Assembly: GCA_002007465.1 (NCBI GenBank)
Contig: LNAC01000003.1
Location: 13,852,203 to 13,916,202, forward strand
DNA from: Ailurus styani
Taxonomy: Eukaryota; Chordata; Mammalia; Carnivora; Ailuridae
Direction of reading: 5' to 3'
DNA: 64,000 nt
Part shown: piece by piece, positions 33,891 to 46,040 of the stretch
Numbering within the stretch: the stretch's first letter is position 1
How the letters are laid out: the number at the start of each line of letters is the position of its first letter
Notes under the pieces: generated by a model
What the model was told of the DNA's origin: nothing
The model's input: the letters and a program-made list of their open reading frames with translations, nothing else
Databases searched by the model: none
Translations under genes and position numbers: made by a program

Positions 33891-35479
33891 ATAAGGCAAT
33901 GATTTTATTTGTAAAGGGAGGGTAATTACAGTATCTTATGATACAATCAAATAAAAAAAAAAGACCACTATATCAGCAGCGATAAAAATAACCATCATTT
34001 CATTTAAATTCAAATGACAGAGAGAAATGTATTTAGCGAATTTTCCTTCCCAAATTCTCATTGGTAATTTTCCTTACTGTTTTCCTCATCAAATTTAAGG
34101 TCTCTGCTCATCATTCAGTTTGATATATGAGAATATATTGTTTGATATACTGCCAATGTGGGAGAGTCTCATAAAGGTTCATTTTCCTTCATGCCCAGGA
34201 AAATATTAGGAAGGTGATATGTTTCCTTCTATTATTTAAAAACAAATCAAAATTAAAAAAGTAAAACCATTTCATGTGGTTCTTGAATAAAACAAAACCA
34301 AAATTAAAACAGTGTTTTAATACTGAGTGGCCATTTTGAATTTATGAATTTACAAAGCCACATTTTCATCAAAAATATAAATACATATACAAGGCTTTTT
34401 TTTTTTCTTTTCTTTTTTCCATTTGGGGAAAGGGTCAGGCCAATAGTACATAATCACCATGCTAAGACTATTTAGACCTCTTCCCTCTGGCAACTGGTTT
34501 TCCATTTCCTAGAGATATGTGTGGCAGGAATATTAGATTGCCTATAACTTGGACTTTGGTGATAATGGTAGAAAGCTTTACTTTTTAAAAAATGTTTAGT
34601 TATTCTATAGAAAACAATGTGTAAATCATAAAGAGTAAAACTAAAGTCTAGAGTATTATAACATGATCTATACGTAAAAAGATTTAGATTGTGATATTCT
34701 GCAACCTGAAAGTAATTAGTTTACAAGTGATCAGGGATGCCTATATATTTTAGGAGAACTACTTAAGAGTTAAAAATACATTCATTTGTTGAATTTTTTA
34801 AAGTAAGACCAGTTAAGAGGGAAGAACATCAGCCACCATAATAATAAAAATGTCCTTAAATTTTATTTATAGAGTTCCATTTTGTCAAGTAGAGCAGTGT
34901 GCCCCAGTTAGCCAATCCCAAAGCAGGACTCTAAATGCCTTTGCCCATGGCTTCTTGGTAATCGCAGTCACTAAGGAAACCACAACGCAGTCAAGCAATG
35001 GATGAAACTGCTTAAACAAGAGACAGAAAAATCAGCTTCAGAGGTGTACATGGGTTCCCCCATGACAATTGTCTGCCCTACAAATACCCTTCTGTGTGAC
35101 AGTGGAAGGAGCCTGTCCCCTCCCTGCAGAGAGCAGGGTTGTAACAGTGGGGTTGGCCAAGGACCATGTGACATAATCATTTCGGTCAGAGACAAAAGAG
35201 CATCCATGAGCCGGAAACAGGGGAATATATTCCCACATGAGATGAATAGCACAGCACAGACTGTGTGGGCTCTTTATCGTTTGATAAGGAAGTGCTCCTG
35301 GTCCAAGGCCCATTCTTACGCAGCAGAGTAGAGGCCAGAGACCACATGCGAGGGACTAACTTTTCCAAAAGACTGCATGTTAAAATTTTCACGTATTTCC
35401 ATACCATTTCAATTGTCATCATATTTCATGTTTCCTATTACTTTGGCAGAACTTTTTAATAAAATTACCTGAGTCTGGT
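33891..35479. other. Unannotated stretch, less AT-rich after 34880
   Basis: The first kilobase is plain AT-rich DNA. From 34880 to 35380 composition is more balanced, and frames of 78-109 codons are open on both strands. That usually reflects scarce stop triplets, not coding, and I recognise no protein family in any of them. Confidence 0.45.
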
Positions 35480-35983
35480 GGTGTATGTATGAGTAAATTT
35501 TTCTAAAAATTACTGAATCAAATACTTCAAAAATTTAGGACATATATATGCTTCCTGGTTATATTTTCATAAAAAAATTCATTTTATCACAATTTGCCAA
35601 ATTATTGGCAAAAATACTTGAATTATTTTTTTTAAAAGGCTCTGCTATGTCTCTAATTATACTCATTTTTTTCATTCGGAATACAGTTTTTGGTTATTTT
35701 TTTCCTTCTCTATTATTCATGAATCCATTCAGATTTGGTTTATTTTAGTATTCATCGAATATCTAGCATTGAACTGCTGACTTATTTGTTGTATTCTTTT
35801 TATTTCATTGATCTTTGTCCTTTTTATTAAATATCTTCCCTCTATATTATTGTACTAGTTATGCAGACTTTTAAAAACTTTTTTTTATTAAAAATGTCTT
35901 TTCCTAGATTAGCATTTGAGGTTTTACATTTCCCTATCAGTGCTTATTGGCCTATAACCCATAAATGAACCATATAGCATTTT

Positions 35984-36200
35984 TAGTATTGTTCTTTTTT
36001 TTTTTTTAAGATTTTATTTATTTATTAGAGAGAGAGATCACAAGCAGGCAGAGAGGCAGGCAGAGAGAGAGGAGGAAGCAGGCTCCCTGCTGAGCAGAGA
36101 GCCCGATGTGGGCCTCGATCCCAGGACGCTGAGATCATGACCTGAGGCGAAGGCAGAGGCTTTAACCCCCTGAGCCACCCAGGTGCCCTAGTATTGTTCT
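35984..36200 (-). repeat. CAN-SINE, young type, perfect duplication
   Basis: The body is 35996-36188, inserted in L1 sequence, with TAGTATTGTTCT at 35984-35995 and 36189-36200. Confidence 0.98.
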
Positions 36201-36552
36201 AAATGTGTTATCATTTGGATCATGATTTCATCTTTACTTATGCGTATTTAAATTGTGACTCTTCTGTTTAGAAAAGTTAGATTTGTTAAAATTTGTCTTG
36301 TAAGTGATCTACAAACTACTACATTAAAGGTAGAGACTGTGATCTGTATCCTACAATTTATTTAAGCCTACTAAGAACAACTTTATGGCCTTATACATCA
36401 TTATTTTTGTTATGTATTTAATGAGTGGTTGAAAACAAAATTCATTTTATATTTGTTAGATATGTCTATATACATCCATTGAGCTTAAAGTGTGTAGGTT
36501 GAATTTTCTATATTCTATTTTTTCCTAATTTTGTAAATTAAGTCTTTTGTAT

Positions 36553-36751
36553 TCCTAACTGTTCTCTTTAAAGATTTATTTATTTATTTGAGGAGAGAGA
36601 GAATAGGGCAAGGGGCAGAGGGAGAGGATCCCCAGGCAGATTCCCTGACCTGGGGCTCAATCCCATGACCTGAGACCATGAGATCATGACCTGAGCCAAA
36701 ACTGAGTCTGATGCTCAATGAACTGAGGCACCCAGGTGCCCCCTAACTGTT
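36553..36751 (-). repeat. CAN-SINE, older type
   Basis: The body is about 36563-36741, with CCTAACTGTT at 36553-36562 and 36742-36751. The stretch CATGACCTGAGACCATGAGA is a small internal duplication within the body. Confidence 0.94.
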
Positions 36752-36999
36752 GTTTTTAAAATCTACTTGAGCAATCAACTAATGAAGGTGATATGTTAAA
36801 ATATCTCACTATAATTGTGTGTTTGGACATAATACATATTGAGTATGTGTTATATTATTGTAATGAGATAATATCACTTTGTAATTTTCTGATGAAATTA
36901 TATAGTTTGAATTATGGAGCCATAGAGTATACTTTCCCACTAAGTCTATTTCGTCTAACATTCTAATTATCCCTTGAATAAAAAAAGTCACCTCAAAAC

Positions 37000-37400
37000 T
37001 TAGTGACTAAAAGCAACATTTACTTTGAGCACACATCTTTAACTTGGACAGTTTTCAGTGAGACTAGTCCATCTCTGCTCCACTTGGTTTCATCTGGGTT
37101 GATCTGAAGCTTGGGAGCTGGAATCATCAGAAAGTTTCTTCATTCACATTTCTGGTGGCTGAGGCTGGCTATCCATTGGCATATTAGTTACTGGCAAAAT
37201 CACCAACTCACAGCCTCTCCATGTAGATTGAACATTCTTATATGATGTTTGGATACAAAAACAAGAATCCTGATAAAAAGGGGACGCCATTTGTAATCTG
37301 TTCCACTTTTCAATCTTCAGGTTCCCATGCTGGAAGTGGGCTTTCCACATGTCGTCCCACTGAAGCTGTGTAAACTGCCCAGAGACTAGAAAATACTCTC
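37000..37400. repeat. Possible old LTR-type repeat
   Basis: CCTCAAAACTTAGTGACTAA then AAGCAACATTTACTT resembles the antisense end of a mammalian MaLR/MER-class element. The rest is too diverged to assign. Antisense frames of 60-70 codons here are not convincing genes. Confidence 0.4.
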
Positions 37401-37639
37401 ATAGTTCCTCATTTCCCCTCCTCCGTGGAAGCACATATTCTCCAGTAGGGTTAGTCGGCTTCTCTTGCCTTCCAGTTTTTTTCTAGTAGTTGATTTTTGT
37501 ATCATATTCAAGTTTTATAGTTCATTTTGTAGGAGTGTCATCTGATAGGTGGTTATTTCATTGTACTAGAAGCAGAAACTACAAAACTTGTAATATTGGA
37601 TTTTGAGAGTCTGTGTGACAAGCATAGGTTGCCTGTGGG
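37401..37639. other. Unannotated stretch
   Basis: This is probably worn L1 sequence linking the two antisense L1 parts. It is not assignable by eye. Confidence 0.35.
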
Positions 37640-37890
37640 ATTTTTTTTTTTTAATTTCTGAATTCTCAGTTCTACTGTCTGTAAGTCTACCCTTATTCCA
37701 GTACAACACAACATTGATCACTATATTTTTAAAGTAAGACTTGAAGTTGCAAAGAATATTAAGATTTGAAATAGGCATCTTCCAATTTTGTTATTTCTAG
37801 GATTGTTTTACCTATTATGGGAGCCTTCTGTTTCCATGTGAATTTTAGGATCAGCTTACCAATTTCCCCAGAGCTAGGGAGATTGGTCTG
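37640..37890 (-). repeat. L1 ORF2 fragment, antisense
   Basis: TTAAAGTAAGACTTGAAGTT, TTTGTTATTTCTAGGATTGT and CATGTGAATTTTAGGATCAG follow the antisense L1 ORF2 order. It may be part of the same insertion as 35480-36985. Confidence 0.75.
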
Positions 37891-38109
37891 GGCTTAAGGG
37901 TAGAAGTTGTGCTACCTCCTGTAACATGCAGTTCAGTCGTGCAAACTGGTGGTTCTTGGTGAGATCTCCATGTTAAAGGAGAATCTGTGTGAATCCTTTG
38001 AGAACTTTGAGAGGTGGTGTTAGATTTTTTAGGGCACTACCAATCTAGGAAAACTTTTTGTTATATTATCAGTTTGTAATTTACTAGATTCTGAAAGTAA
38101 TGTCAATTT
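37891..38109. other. Unannotated stretch
   Basis: This is possibly more of the antisense L1. Not resolved. Confidence 0.35.
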
Positions 38110-38812
38110 AAATCCCAAAATATCACAAGATTAAGCCTCAATTACTTATTTTCAGGGGAGAGTTTGTTTTCTGTCTAGGGTCCACACAAAGACAAACTTT
38201 TATGGTTATGTTATTCTTTTCCAAAGATGGAGGCTGGTTTCCAGGGAAACCAACCATCTGATTAAAGAGTTGGAACTGTCAATCCCACCCCCTGACCTTC
38301 AGGAGATGCTAGAGATTGTGTTCAATTACCAATAACCAATGATTGAGTCAATCATGCCTATATCATGAAGTCTCCACAAAAGTCCCTAAAGTATGGTTCG
38401 GAATGCTTCCAGGTTGGTGAACAAGTAGAAGTGTTGGGAGGGTAGCACACCTGAAGAAATCATGAAACTCTACGTCCCTTTCCTATACCTTGCCCTTTGT
38501 ATTTCTTCCATCTTGTTGCTTTTGAGTGGTAGTCTTTTATAATAAATCAGTAATCTAGTAAATAAACTATTTTCTTGTGTTCTATGAGCCATTCTAATGA
38601 GAATTTATAACCAGTCAGTCAGAAGCACAGATAACAACCTGAGTTTTCAATTGGCATCTGAGTTAGGGTACAGTCTAATTGGACTCAGCCCTTAAGCTGT
38701 GGGTTGTGAGCTAACTTCCACTGGATAGTGTCAAGACCGAACTGAATTATAGGATACCCAGTTAGTTTCCAGAGAGCAGGTGAATTGGTTGGCATGGGGA
38801 AAAACCCCACGT
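38110..38812 (+). repeat. ERVL-class LTR (MER21-like), copy 1
   Basis: Blocks in order are GGTTTCCAGGGAAACCAACC, ACCAATGATTGAGTCAATCA, CTTCCAGGTTGGTGAACAAG, an AATAAA at 38541-38546, TAATCTAGTAAATAAAC, and CAGTCAGAAGCACAGATAAC. The same blocks appear in reverse order and complement at 62604-63393, so both belong to one LTR family. The MER21 name is my recollection. The class is supported by the Leu-type primer site that follows. Confidence 0.78.
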
Positions 38813-38816
38813 TGTC

Positions 38817-38830
38817 TGGTATCAGAGGTG
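38817..38830 (+). other. Leu-tRNA primer-binding-site remnant
   Basis: TGGTATCAGAGGTG lies 4 bases after the LTR end. It differs at two positions from the complement of the tRNA-Leu 3' end, which is the primer used by ERVL elements. Confidence 0.65.
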
Positions 38831-38984
38831 TTCTATATCTAGTAGTACAGAGAAAGATTGTTTTGATTTGAAGGCTCTTTGTAGTCAAAAACCCAATTTA
38901 CTGTCCCCAAATGGTCTGCAGTTTTTCCTCCTCTTGTTTCTACTAAAATTTTTGATCTTTGCTAATAACCGTTTTTTCCCTTAT
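38831..38984. other. Unannotated stretch after the LTR
   Basis: It may be retroviral leader sequence. No motif is visible. Confidence 0.35.
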
Positions 38985-39202
38985 CCCTACCTTAATTTTT
39001 TAGATTTTATTTATTTATTTGACAGAGAGAGACACAGCGAGAGTGGGAACACAAGCAAGGCGAGCAGGAGAGGGAGAAGCGGGCTTCCCACTGAGCGAGG
39101 AGCCAGGATATCGACTCCATCCCAGGACTCTGGGATCATGACCTGAGCCGAAAGGCAGCCAGTTAACCGCTAAGCCACCCAGGCACCCCCCTACCTTAAT
39201 TT
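38985..39202 (-). repeat. CAN-SINE, intermediate type
   Basis: The body is 38999-39188, flanked by CCCTACCTTAATTT at 38985-38998 and 39189-39202. A 92-codon frame running into it is not a gene. Confidence 0.96.
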
Positions 39203-40879
39203 TAAATTGTCTTCAGTTTGAAAATGATTCAGTTATCTTTTAAACAGAAGATACGTGACAAGATCCCTGAATGGAACTTCAGGACAAATACACACATACT
39301 ATAAAAATAAAGAAATATCAACATACCACAGTCTCACCATTTCTAATCAGTTTTAGATTTTAAAGAGCATGTGAAAATAATAGCAAAAAATAAATTATTA
39401 CTAAACAGTGTGTCAACATAGCAGGAGTGGTTATCAGGTTTACAGAGCAGAAGATATTTTGGAGAGAGACGTTCTCAAAATTCTGTCCCTAAAAACTATA
39501 ACATCAAATGCAAGAAAGCAGTAATAAATAGAGAGAAAAACAGAGAGAAAGAAATAGAGGCAGAGACTGAGACACAGAAGAACCAAAGGGAGGAAAAAAA
39601 GATAAACGGAACAACAGAGAAGAAAGGAGGGAGGAAATGGACGCTTGCTACTCCTTTGTTATGCTGAACTATTTGAGAGTTAACTTGGTAATATGGAAAG
39701 AAATAAATACATCACCTTAAAGAGAGTTTTCATGTGTTGAACCAGTATGTCTTTATATCTTGATAATCGAGAGTATGGAGGTGATCTTTTTAAAGGCACT
39801 AACAAAAAATTTAATCAGATTTTATCTGCTGTTCAATTCACTTTATTTTTCTTTATTTAGAAAGAAAAAAAACTATTAAGAAAGTAATTATAAAAAATAT
39901 CATGTAGTAGAACGGTATCATATTTTAGAAACAAAATTATTTTTGAATTTGCTGTAGTTACTTTCTTCTCACATATATTGAAGAAATAAGAAAGTATGCT
40001 TTTATACTTAACTGAAGTTATCAAGACAATGTGCCACTATAACTTTGGCTTTGTATTTCAATATCAAGAGACTTAACTTACTAGAAATATTCATGCCCCA
40101 TAACACACCCCTTTCCTGGAAAAACAAAACAACAGTAGTAACATAAATTGTGGTTTTGACTTCTAATTGGGGAAGTTACTGCATAGGTTTACATTTTATA
40201 AAAAGTAATTGAATTTTAAAATAAAACTTTTGTTTTCTCTGATTTTATGAATATTTAGCACTTCTAGAAGAGCTAATGTTACAAAAGCAATTATTAATAA
40301 GATTTTTAAAATGGCAAGTAAATAAATCTTAAATAAGCTTCCTTCCATATCAAACTCCTTTTAATTCCACATTGATATCAATATTACGAGTGAAATAGGT
40401 TTTGTAGGTCATATAATTTCTGTACACAGAAACATAATACTCCACAGAAAAATCAGCTCTAATTTTTAATACATTTTCTAATAAGAAGTTACCTCAGGGA
40501 AATTTCATGTCAGTTGACAAAATATTCAAGAACAAGTACAGGGAATGCCTGAATCTTTATAGGTTAAATGCACCATATAATGCAAGCTTTGAATTATGTT
40601 TTGCTGATAAAGCCACCAAGAGCATTTTAGTTTCATTTTATCTTATTTTGAATTATAGATTCTGTTTATGTGATGCCTATTACCATTATTTTTTGTTGGC
40701 TGAGGCAAAAATACGATTTCCCATTGTAATGGCTTTATATTTTACTTCATAAAGTAGATAGTAGATAGTAAATGCATGAATCATTATTGAAAAATAGAAT
40801 GAAGAAGTGTTAATGTTATAATATGTTAAAAACAAAAGAAATATTTGTGAGATTCAAAGCAGTCCCTCTGCTCGCTGAA
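39203..40879. other. Unannotated stretch with a purine-rich tract
   Basis: A purine-rich tract runs from about 39528 to 39640 (GAGAGAAA, GGAGGGAGG units). The part at 40507-40740 is smoother in composition with an open 81-codon frame, but no family is recognised. Decayed ERVL interior could be here but is not visible. Confidence 0.4.
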
Positions 40880-41329
40880 ATTAGAATATAAAAGCGAGCA
40901 CTGGATTGGCATCAGTGAAAATGAAGGATCAGGAAATCTAGAGCTGTGTTCCCTCACAGAAACAACCAAAAAGCTAGCAAAAATCCTCAGAACCAACTTT
41001 TGCAGATGATGTACTCTAATCAGAAATTACAACAGCCAAGGGGAAAGCTTCAGAAAAAAAGAGCTTGCTACATTGTGGGGTAAGAGCTCTGTGATATTTA
41101 AAAATACCGGCCCGACATCTCCCTCTCCCAGATGGACTGCAGCCATGGAAACAGCAGCCTAAACTCCGGGTGCAGGTTGAGAGTGCCTGAGGGAGCAACA
41201 CAGGCAGTATTTGCAAAGAACTATAGTTGTGCGCTACCTGTCTGGAGCTCCCTTAAGGACTGGCAAAAGGGCTTATCTTTGTTTCATCCAACTTTGCATA
41301 TTCAGGTAAACTGAATAGGCCTAGAACCA
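40880..41329 (+). other. Balanced-composition segment upstream of the L1
   Basis: The text CAGATGGACTGCAGCCATGG to CTGGAGCTCCCTTAAGG is richer in GC than its flanks. It might be an old L1 5' region, but I cannot confirm that. Confidence 0.35.
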
Positions 41330-42990
41330 TTAAGGAAATAGAATTCTTAATTTTAAAACTCTCAAAAAGAAATCATCATACCTATATGGTTTCTCTGGAG
41401 AATGTTCTACATGATCTCTCACAGAAAATAAAAGAAAGGTGCCCTAACTTTTTTTAAGCTAGTATTACCCTCATACCAACATAGACACACAAAACCCTTA
41501 ACAAAGTATGACCAAATGACTAACTCAGGCTTATTCCAGAGATGCGAACGTCTTTCGTTATTTGAAAAATAATCACTGTAACTCACCATATTAATAGGTT
41601 AAGAGAGAAAAATCACATGATTATATCAATTGATGCAAAAAAAATTGTTGAAATTCAACACCGATTCATAATAAAAACTCTCAGGAAAAAAAAGTAATAG
41701 AGGAGAGTTTCCTCAGCTTGATAGAATGTCTATAAATAACCTGCAAATAAAAGACTTAATGCTTTCCCTCAAAAATCCAAATAAAAAAGAAGGCAAGATT
41801 TTCTGCTATCACCACTTTAATTTGACAGGGTGCTGTAAGTTCTAGCCAGTGAAATAAGGCAAGAAAAGAATATAATAAACATGCAGTTCAAAAAGCAAGA
41901 AATAAAACTGCCTCTATTTGTAGATAATGTCATGAAATAGGTAGACAATCCCAAGGAATCTACAAAAAATGTCTTAGAAATAACAAGAGTTCAGCAAAAT
42001 TTCCAGATATAAGATAAATGTTTTAAAAAATCAATTTTATTTTCAAATAGTATTAATAAGCACATAAATATAGATATTTATTACATCAATTATAATCACT
42101 CAAAAATGAAATACTTTGGTGTAAATCTAATAAAACAGGTGTAGAAGTTTTTTATTGAAATCTACACAATTCTGATGAAAAAAAGTCAAAGACCTAAATA
42201 AATGGAGCAATATACTGTGTTCATTAGAAGACTCAATAGAAAAGATGCCAATTCTCCCCAAACTGGCATACAGATTAAACATAACTCCTATCACAGCAAG
42301 ATTTTTGTAGATACTGACAATATTTTCTACTGAAATTTATATGGAAAAGCAAAAGAACTAAAGCAGCTACAACAACTTCCAAAAAGAAGAATAGAGAGGA
42401 ATCAGTCTACACTGATTCTAAGACTAATTATATAAGTAGTAATCAAGAAAGACATGTTCACATAGAAATTTGTTCACAGATGTTTGTAACAGCTTTATCC
42501 ATAATAGTAAAAAACGGGAAACAAACCAATATCCTTCATCAGATGAAATGTTAAAAACAAAAACAAAACCCCCAAACCTGTGGGACATCCATACCATAGA
42601 ACACTACTCAGCAATAAAAAAGAAACTAACTATTGACTTAACCACCAAACTGAAGGAATCTCCAGAGAATTTAGTTGAGAAAAAAAAAAAAGCCAATCCC
42701 TACAAGATTCATACTGTTTGGTACCGTTTATATAACATTCTTGGAATAACAAAATTAAATGGTGGGCCAGGTGGGAGAGATGTGGGTAAAGCTATAAAAG
42801 GCAACATCAGGAATCTTTGTAGTGATGAGGTCTTTACTTGATCAATGTCAATACTCAAATTGTAATATTGCAATATAGTATTTTAAGATGTTAGCACTTA
42901 GTACACTTGAAAGGGTATACATAGGGCCTCTGTATTATATATTACAGATACATGTGAATCTACAATTATCTCAAAATAAAAAAATTAGTT
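41330..42990 (+). repeat. L1 3' half: ORF2 end, 3' UTR and A-rich end
   Basis: In order: ATGGTTTCTCTGGAGAATGT, TTATTCCAGAGATGCGAACG, CTGTAAGTTCTAGCCAGTGA, TATTTGTAGATAATGTCATG, ACACTACTCAGCAATAAAAA, then ATGTGAATCTACAATTATCT and CAAAATAAAAAAA. This is a sense-strand L1M-type 3' half with many stops. A 123-codon open stretch at 42470-42841 falls over the 3' end and is a chance frame. Confidence 0.92.
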
Positions 42991-43925
42991 GAAGAAAAAC
43001 AGGGGTATATATTTGGTATATACATCATTGATCAAAGCGTCCTTGGGAATGAAATTGTTTGGCAGAACACTAAGATGTAATTTTAGGCAAAAAAGTTGAT
43101 TTTTGGGTGAAAAACTACTCCTAACCTATCGTTCAGTTTCCAGAACTATGACAATCCACAGACAGTTCATAGTTGCTTTGTGGAAGGATTCTACATGCCA
43201 GTTACAGTAATATACAATGACTATTATTCTAGGATTATTCCAGAGGAACTATGATCTAGTTACCAGAGTAATTTTGCACAGAAATAGGAAATACCTAAAA
43301 TTCTCAAGAGTTTTCAGTTACTGCTTTGACTGATTCTAATTCTTGATGCTCTGAAAATTCACTGTGGTCTACTAAAAGAGAATTTATTGAATTCAGGTTT
43401 TAAAGGGTGTGTAGACCTAAAGGTGTCTCCTCCTTCATTCTGAGACCACAGGTTTATCTGATGGTAATTTTCCATTCACAGAATATATTTAGTAACTACC
43501 AGAATTCCTGGATCAATTCCCTGAAATACCTGAAAGCCCAAAGAAATGTCCCTCTCAACAAAAATAGTAAACAGAAGCAATTCTGCAGCCACGGAGGTAG
43601 TTGCCCAGTTTAGTGCTATCATGAAATTCTTGAACATTGTAGGAGTGGTCAATATCACTAAGTATCTATTTAACATGACTATTTTCCTAAAGCAAAAACA
43701 TGTAGGTTGTGGAGGAAGTCTATTTATTGATATTCTATTTGATAATCATCGGAACAACTTCATTCGGTGTTATCATTTTAACCTGCAGTTACATGCGTGG
43801 CATATTTACTAGAGTAAATCAAAGCACACTTTCACATCTGAAATGCAGTAATCAGTCTATTTTTAAAAATCACTATTAGCAAAGAAAATCAAAAATACTT
43901 TGTTTTTATATAGTAAGGAAAATAG
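42991..43925. other. Unannotated stretch before the RT fossil
   Basis: No repeat is recognised. Frames of 66-88 codons overlap on both strands around 43400-43810. It could be eroded ERVL interior, but nothing diagnostic is visible. Confidence 0.4.
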
Positions 43926-44333
43926 TATGCCTTTAAATATTTGCCTCAAAGGTATGTCAAGTCTGTTCCCTGTGAGAATAAGTCCAAAGGGATCTTGATT
44001 ATCATGATACTCCACAAAAAAATGATGCAAGTCTATTTCATTGATGAGATTATGCTAATTCTTAGTGAACAGGAAGTAGAAAACATTTTAACTGCCCTTC
44101 TAAAATACATGTCTGACAGAGGATCAAAGATAATCCCCAGGGAACCACAACTGTTTGACACATTAATTACGTTGCCAAGGTTCCAGTGGTTTGTAGTATG
44201 TTGCGATATTACTTCTAAAGTGAGAGACAAGCTGATGAATCTTACACTGCCCCCCATGAAAGAGAGTCCCTTTTTGAATTCTGATGGCAATATATATCAC
44301 ACTTGGAATAATCTGCAAAGCTGTCAAACTTAA
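43926..44333 (+). pseudogene. ERVL-type reverse transcriptase (pol) fossil
   Basis: A frame stays open from 43926 to a stop at 44333. It shows retroviral reverse-transcriptase landmarks in order. Near the start is an LPQR-Y block (43941-43955) in the place of the LPQG motif. About 29 residues later comes FIDE at 44037-44048, where active enzymes have YxDD. This is followed by IMLI-x-SEQEV and, some 60 residues on, an FQW block and a CCDI-SKV-DKL block that fit the ERVL connection to the RNase H side. Gly and the second catalytic Asp are lost, and a stop lies just upstream at 43923-43925. The enzyme is dead. No gag, RNase H, integrase or env is recognised nearby. The downstream end after about 44260 is not clearly retroviral. 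The assignment to ERVL and not another class is by recognition. Confidence 0.8.
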
Positions 44334-45109
44334 AAGGTGTATTGAAAAAGAGAATGTTTTCATCTTTTTCAGCTTCAATGCTATCCCATCACATGTTCTA
44401 TGCCATATAACAGACCCAATATTTTCAGACATGTTTTCTTGCTGACAAAGATGTTCTGTGTGGTCTCTGTCAAGACCCCCAAATAAGAATCCGCAGAAAA
44501 CATCTAGAATTCTGCTTTCCGTCATGCTCACTTAACAATATTTTTATTGGAAAACCAGCTTCCAATTTACTACTAGTGTCTGGGAATGAAAAAATATCTG
44601 ACTGAGGTACACCAAATGGAAACCCTAAGTAGAAATCATTGATCCATCAAAACATAAAATTGACACAAACACCATCATTCATTGTAGAATTGAAATGATA
44701 TACATGAAACACAACCAGTGCTTGCCTAGAAGCCATGAGTAAATTGCACAAAAAGGTATTTAAAACACTCATGTTACCTATTCTACCACTTCAATGCCTT
44801 TTCCCTCTCCCAACTTAAAGCACAATGTGGTGTTATCTACCAAAGGCTACTGCTTCTCTTAGAGAGGCTTCCTCTTAGGGCTACAGTCTCTGAATTGAGA
44901 CATGAGTTCCTTCACTGCCCCATCAGACCTAAGTGTGGCTCAAGTTCTCCACTATCACCAGCCTTGGAGTATGGCTCTGCTGTTTTTGATTCTTTATATT
45001 CTACAACAGTTTTGCAAAGCCTTAAATATACTTAAAAATATGAACTTTGAATATTCAACCTGTTTCTTGCCATGATCAGAGAAATATTGAATTTTTTCTC
45101 TTTGCAACA
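44334..45109. other. Unannotated stretch
   Basis: An antisense 122-codon frame at 44163-44531 overlaps the RT fossil and has no family match. The remainder shows nothing recognisable. Confidence 0.4.
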
Positions 45110-45470
45110 GAATTACATAAAACTTTACTACATATGCTAGCCAGTACAACCATGGAAGGAAAGAAACAAAACTTAAAAAAAAAGAAAGATTGACAAGGAA
45201 GAAATTAAAAAATTAAAATAAAAGTGACATTATTACAAATATATGACTGTATAGTTCTATAATCTGAAGAATATGCAGATAAATCATTAGAATTATTCAA
45301 TTCATTTAGCAAGTTTAATTACAAAGATAATATATGATAATCAGTTGTGTTACTACATGCCATCAATAAACAGAAAATTTAAAGTTATCTTTTACTATAG
45401 CATCAAAATATCAAATAAATATGAATTAATCTAACAAATGTCAAGATCCTCCAAAATTAGATATAATATA
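45110..45470 (+). repeat. L1 ORF2 fragment
   Basis: AATTCATTTAGCAAGTTTAA, CATGCCATCAATAAACAGAA and ACTATAGCATCAAAATATCA match the order of late ORF2 in sense orientation, heavily diverged. Confidence 0.65.
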
Positions 45471-45640
45471 TATAAAATATAGAAATAATATATGTATATA
45501 CTATACATATAATATATATTACATAGAATATATAATACAGATTTTTATATAATTTATATATATTTAAATTTATATCTATATGGTACCCTTACATATAAAT
45601 ACACAGTTATATATACATGCATACATACATACACTTGCTT
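45471..45640. repeat. AT-rich (TA)n / (CATA)n microsatellite
   Basis: TATA, ATATATAT and CATACATA units are interrupted throughout, ending in three CATA units near 45620. Confidence 0.85.
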
Positions 45641-46040
45641 TATGAAAAATGACAAGCACTGAATAATCTGAATAACAACATAGAAAACAACACCTACACC
45701 ACAACATACACAAAAATCTGTTTAAAGTGGATTACAGTTGTAACTATGAACAGAAAAATGATAAAAATTATAGAATATAATTAGCAAAATATCTGCCTCA
45801 TCAAGTGGACAGGAAATTATTTCATAAATAACACATAAAAAATGAGTGATCATAAAGGGCTATATGAAAATAAAAATGAGTAATTATAAAGCGATTTATT
45901 AAATTGTAAGATCTGCTCATCTAAGTCTCCACTAAAAGTGAGAGAAAAGTCACAAAGTGAGAGAAAGGATTTACAACTTCTGGAATATTTATAGACTAGG
46001 AAACTGAAACCAAATCTGCTGAAAACACTAGACAACTTGG
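45641..46040 (+). repeat. L1 fragment, continuation
   Basis: GTTTAAAGTGGATTACAGTT and AATTATAGAATATAATTAGC resemble the next part of L1 ORF2. It probably belongs with 45110-45470, split by the expanded TA tract. Confidence 0.5.

Larger units (their letters stand above)
35480..36985 (-). repeat. L1 ORF2 fossil, antisense, cut by two SINEs
   Basis: Blocks in L1 ORF2 order, antisense, include TTACATTTCCCTATCAGTGC, TTATTTAAGCCTACTAAGAA followed by TTTATGGCC, and TGATATGTTAAAATATCTCA. SINEs interrupt it at 35996-36188 and 36563-36741. No reading frame survives. Confidence 0.72.

Noticed and set aside
35002..35331. 109-codon frame with overlapping open frames on the opposite strand
   Set aside because: Three to four frames are open at once, which reflects low stop-codon density. 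No domain, splice sites or polyadenylation context support a gene.
42470..42841. 123-codon frame, one of the longest here
   Set aside because: The sequence is L1 3' region with L1 block order. The frame is a chance opening and does not correspond to a host gene.
44163..44531. 122-codon antisense frame
   Set aside because: It overlaps the plus-strand RT fossil, whose motif order is much better evidence. The antisense product has no family match.
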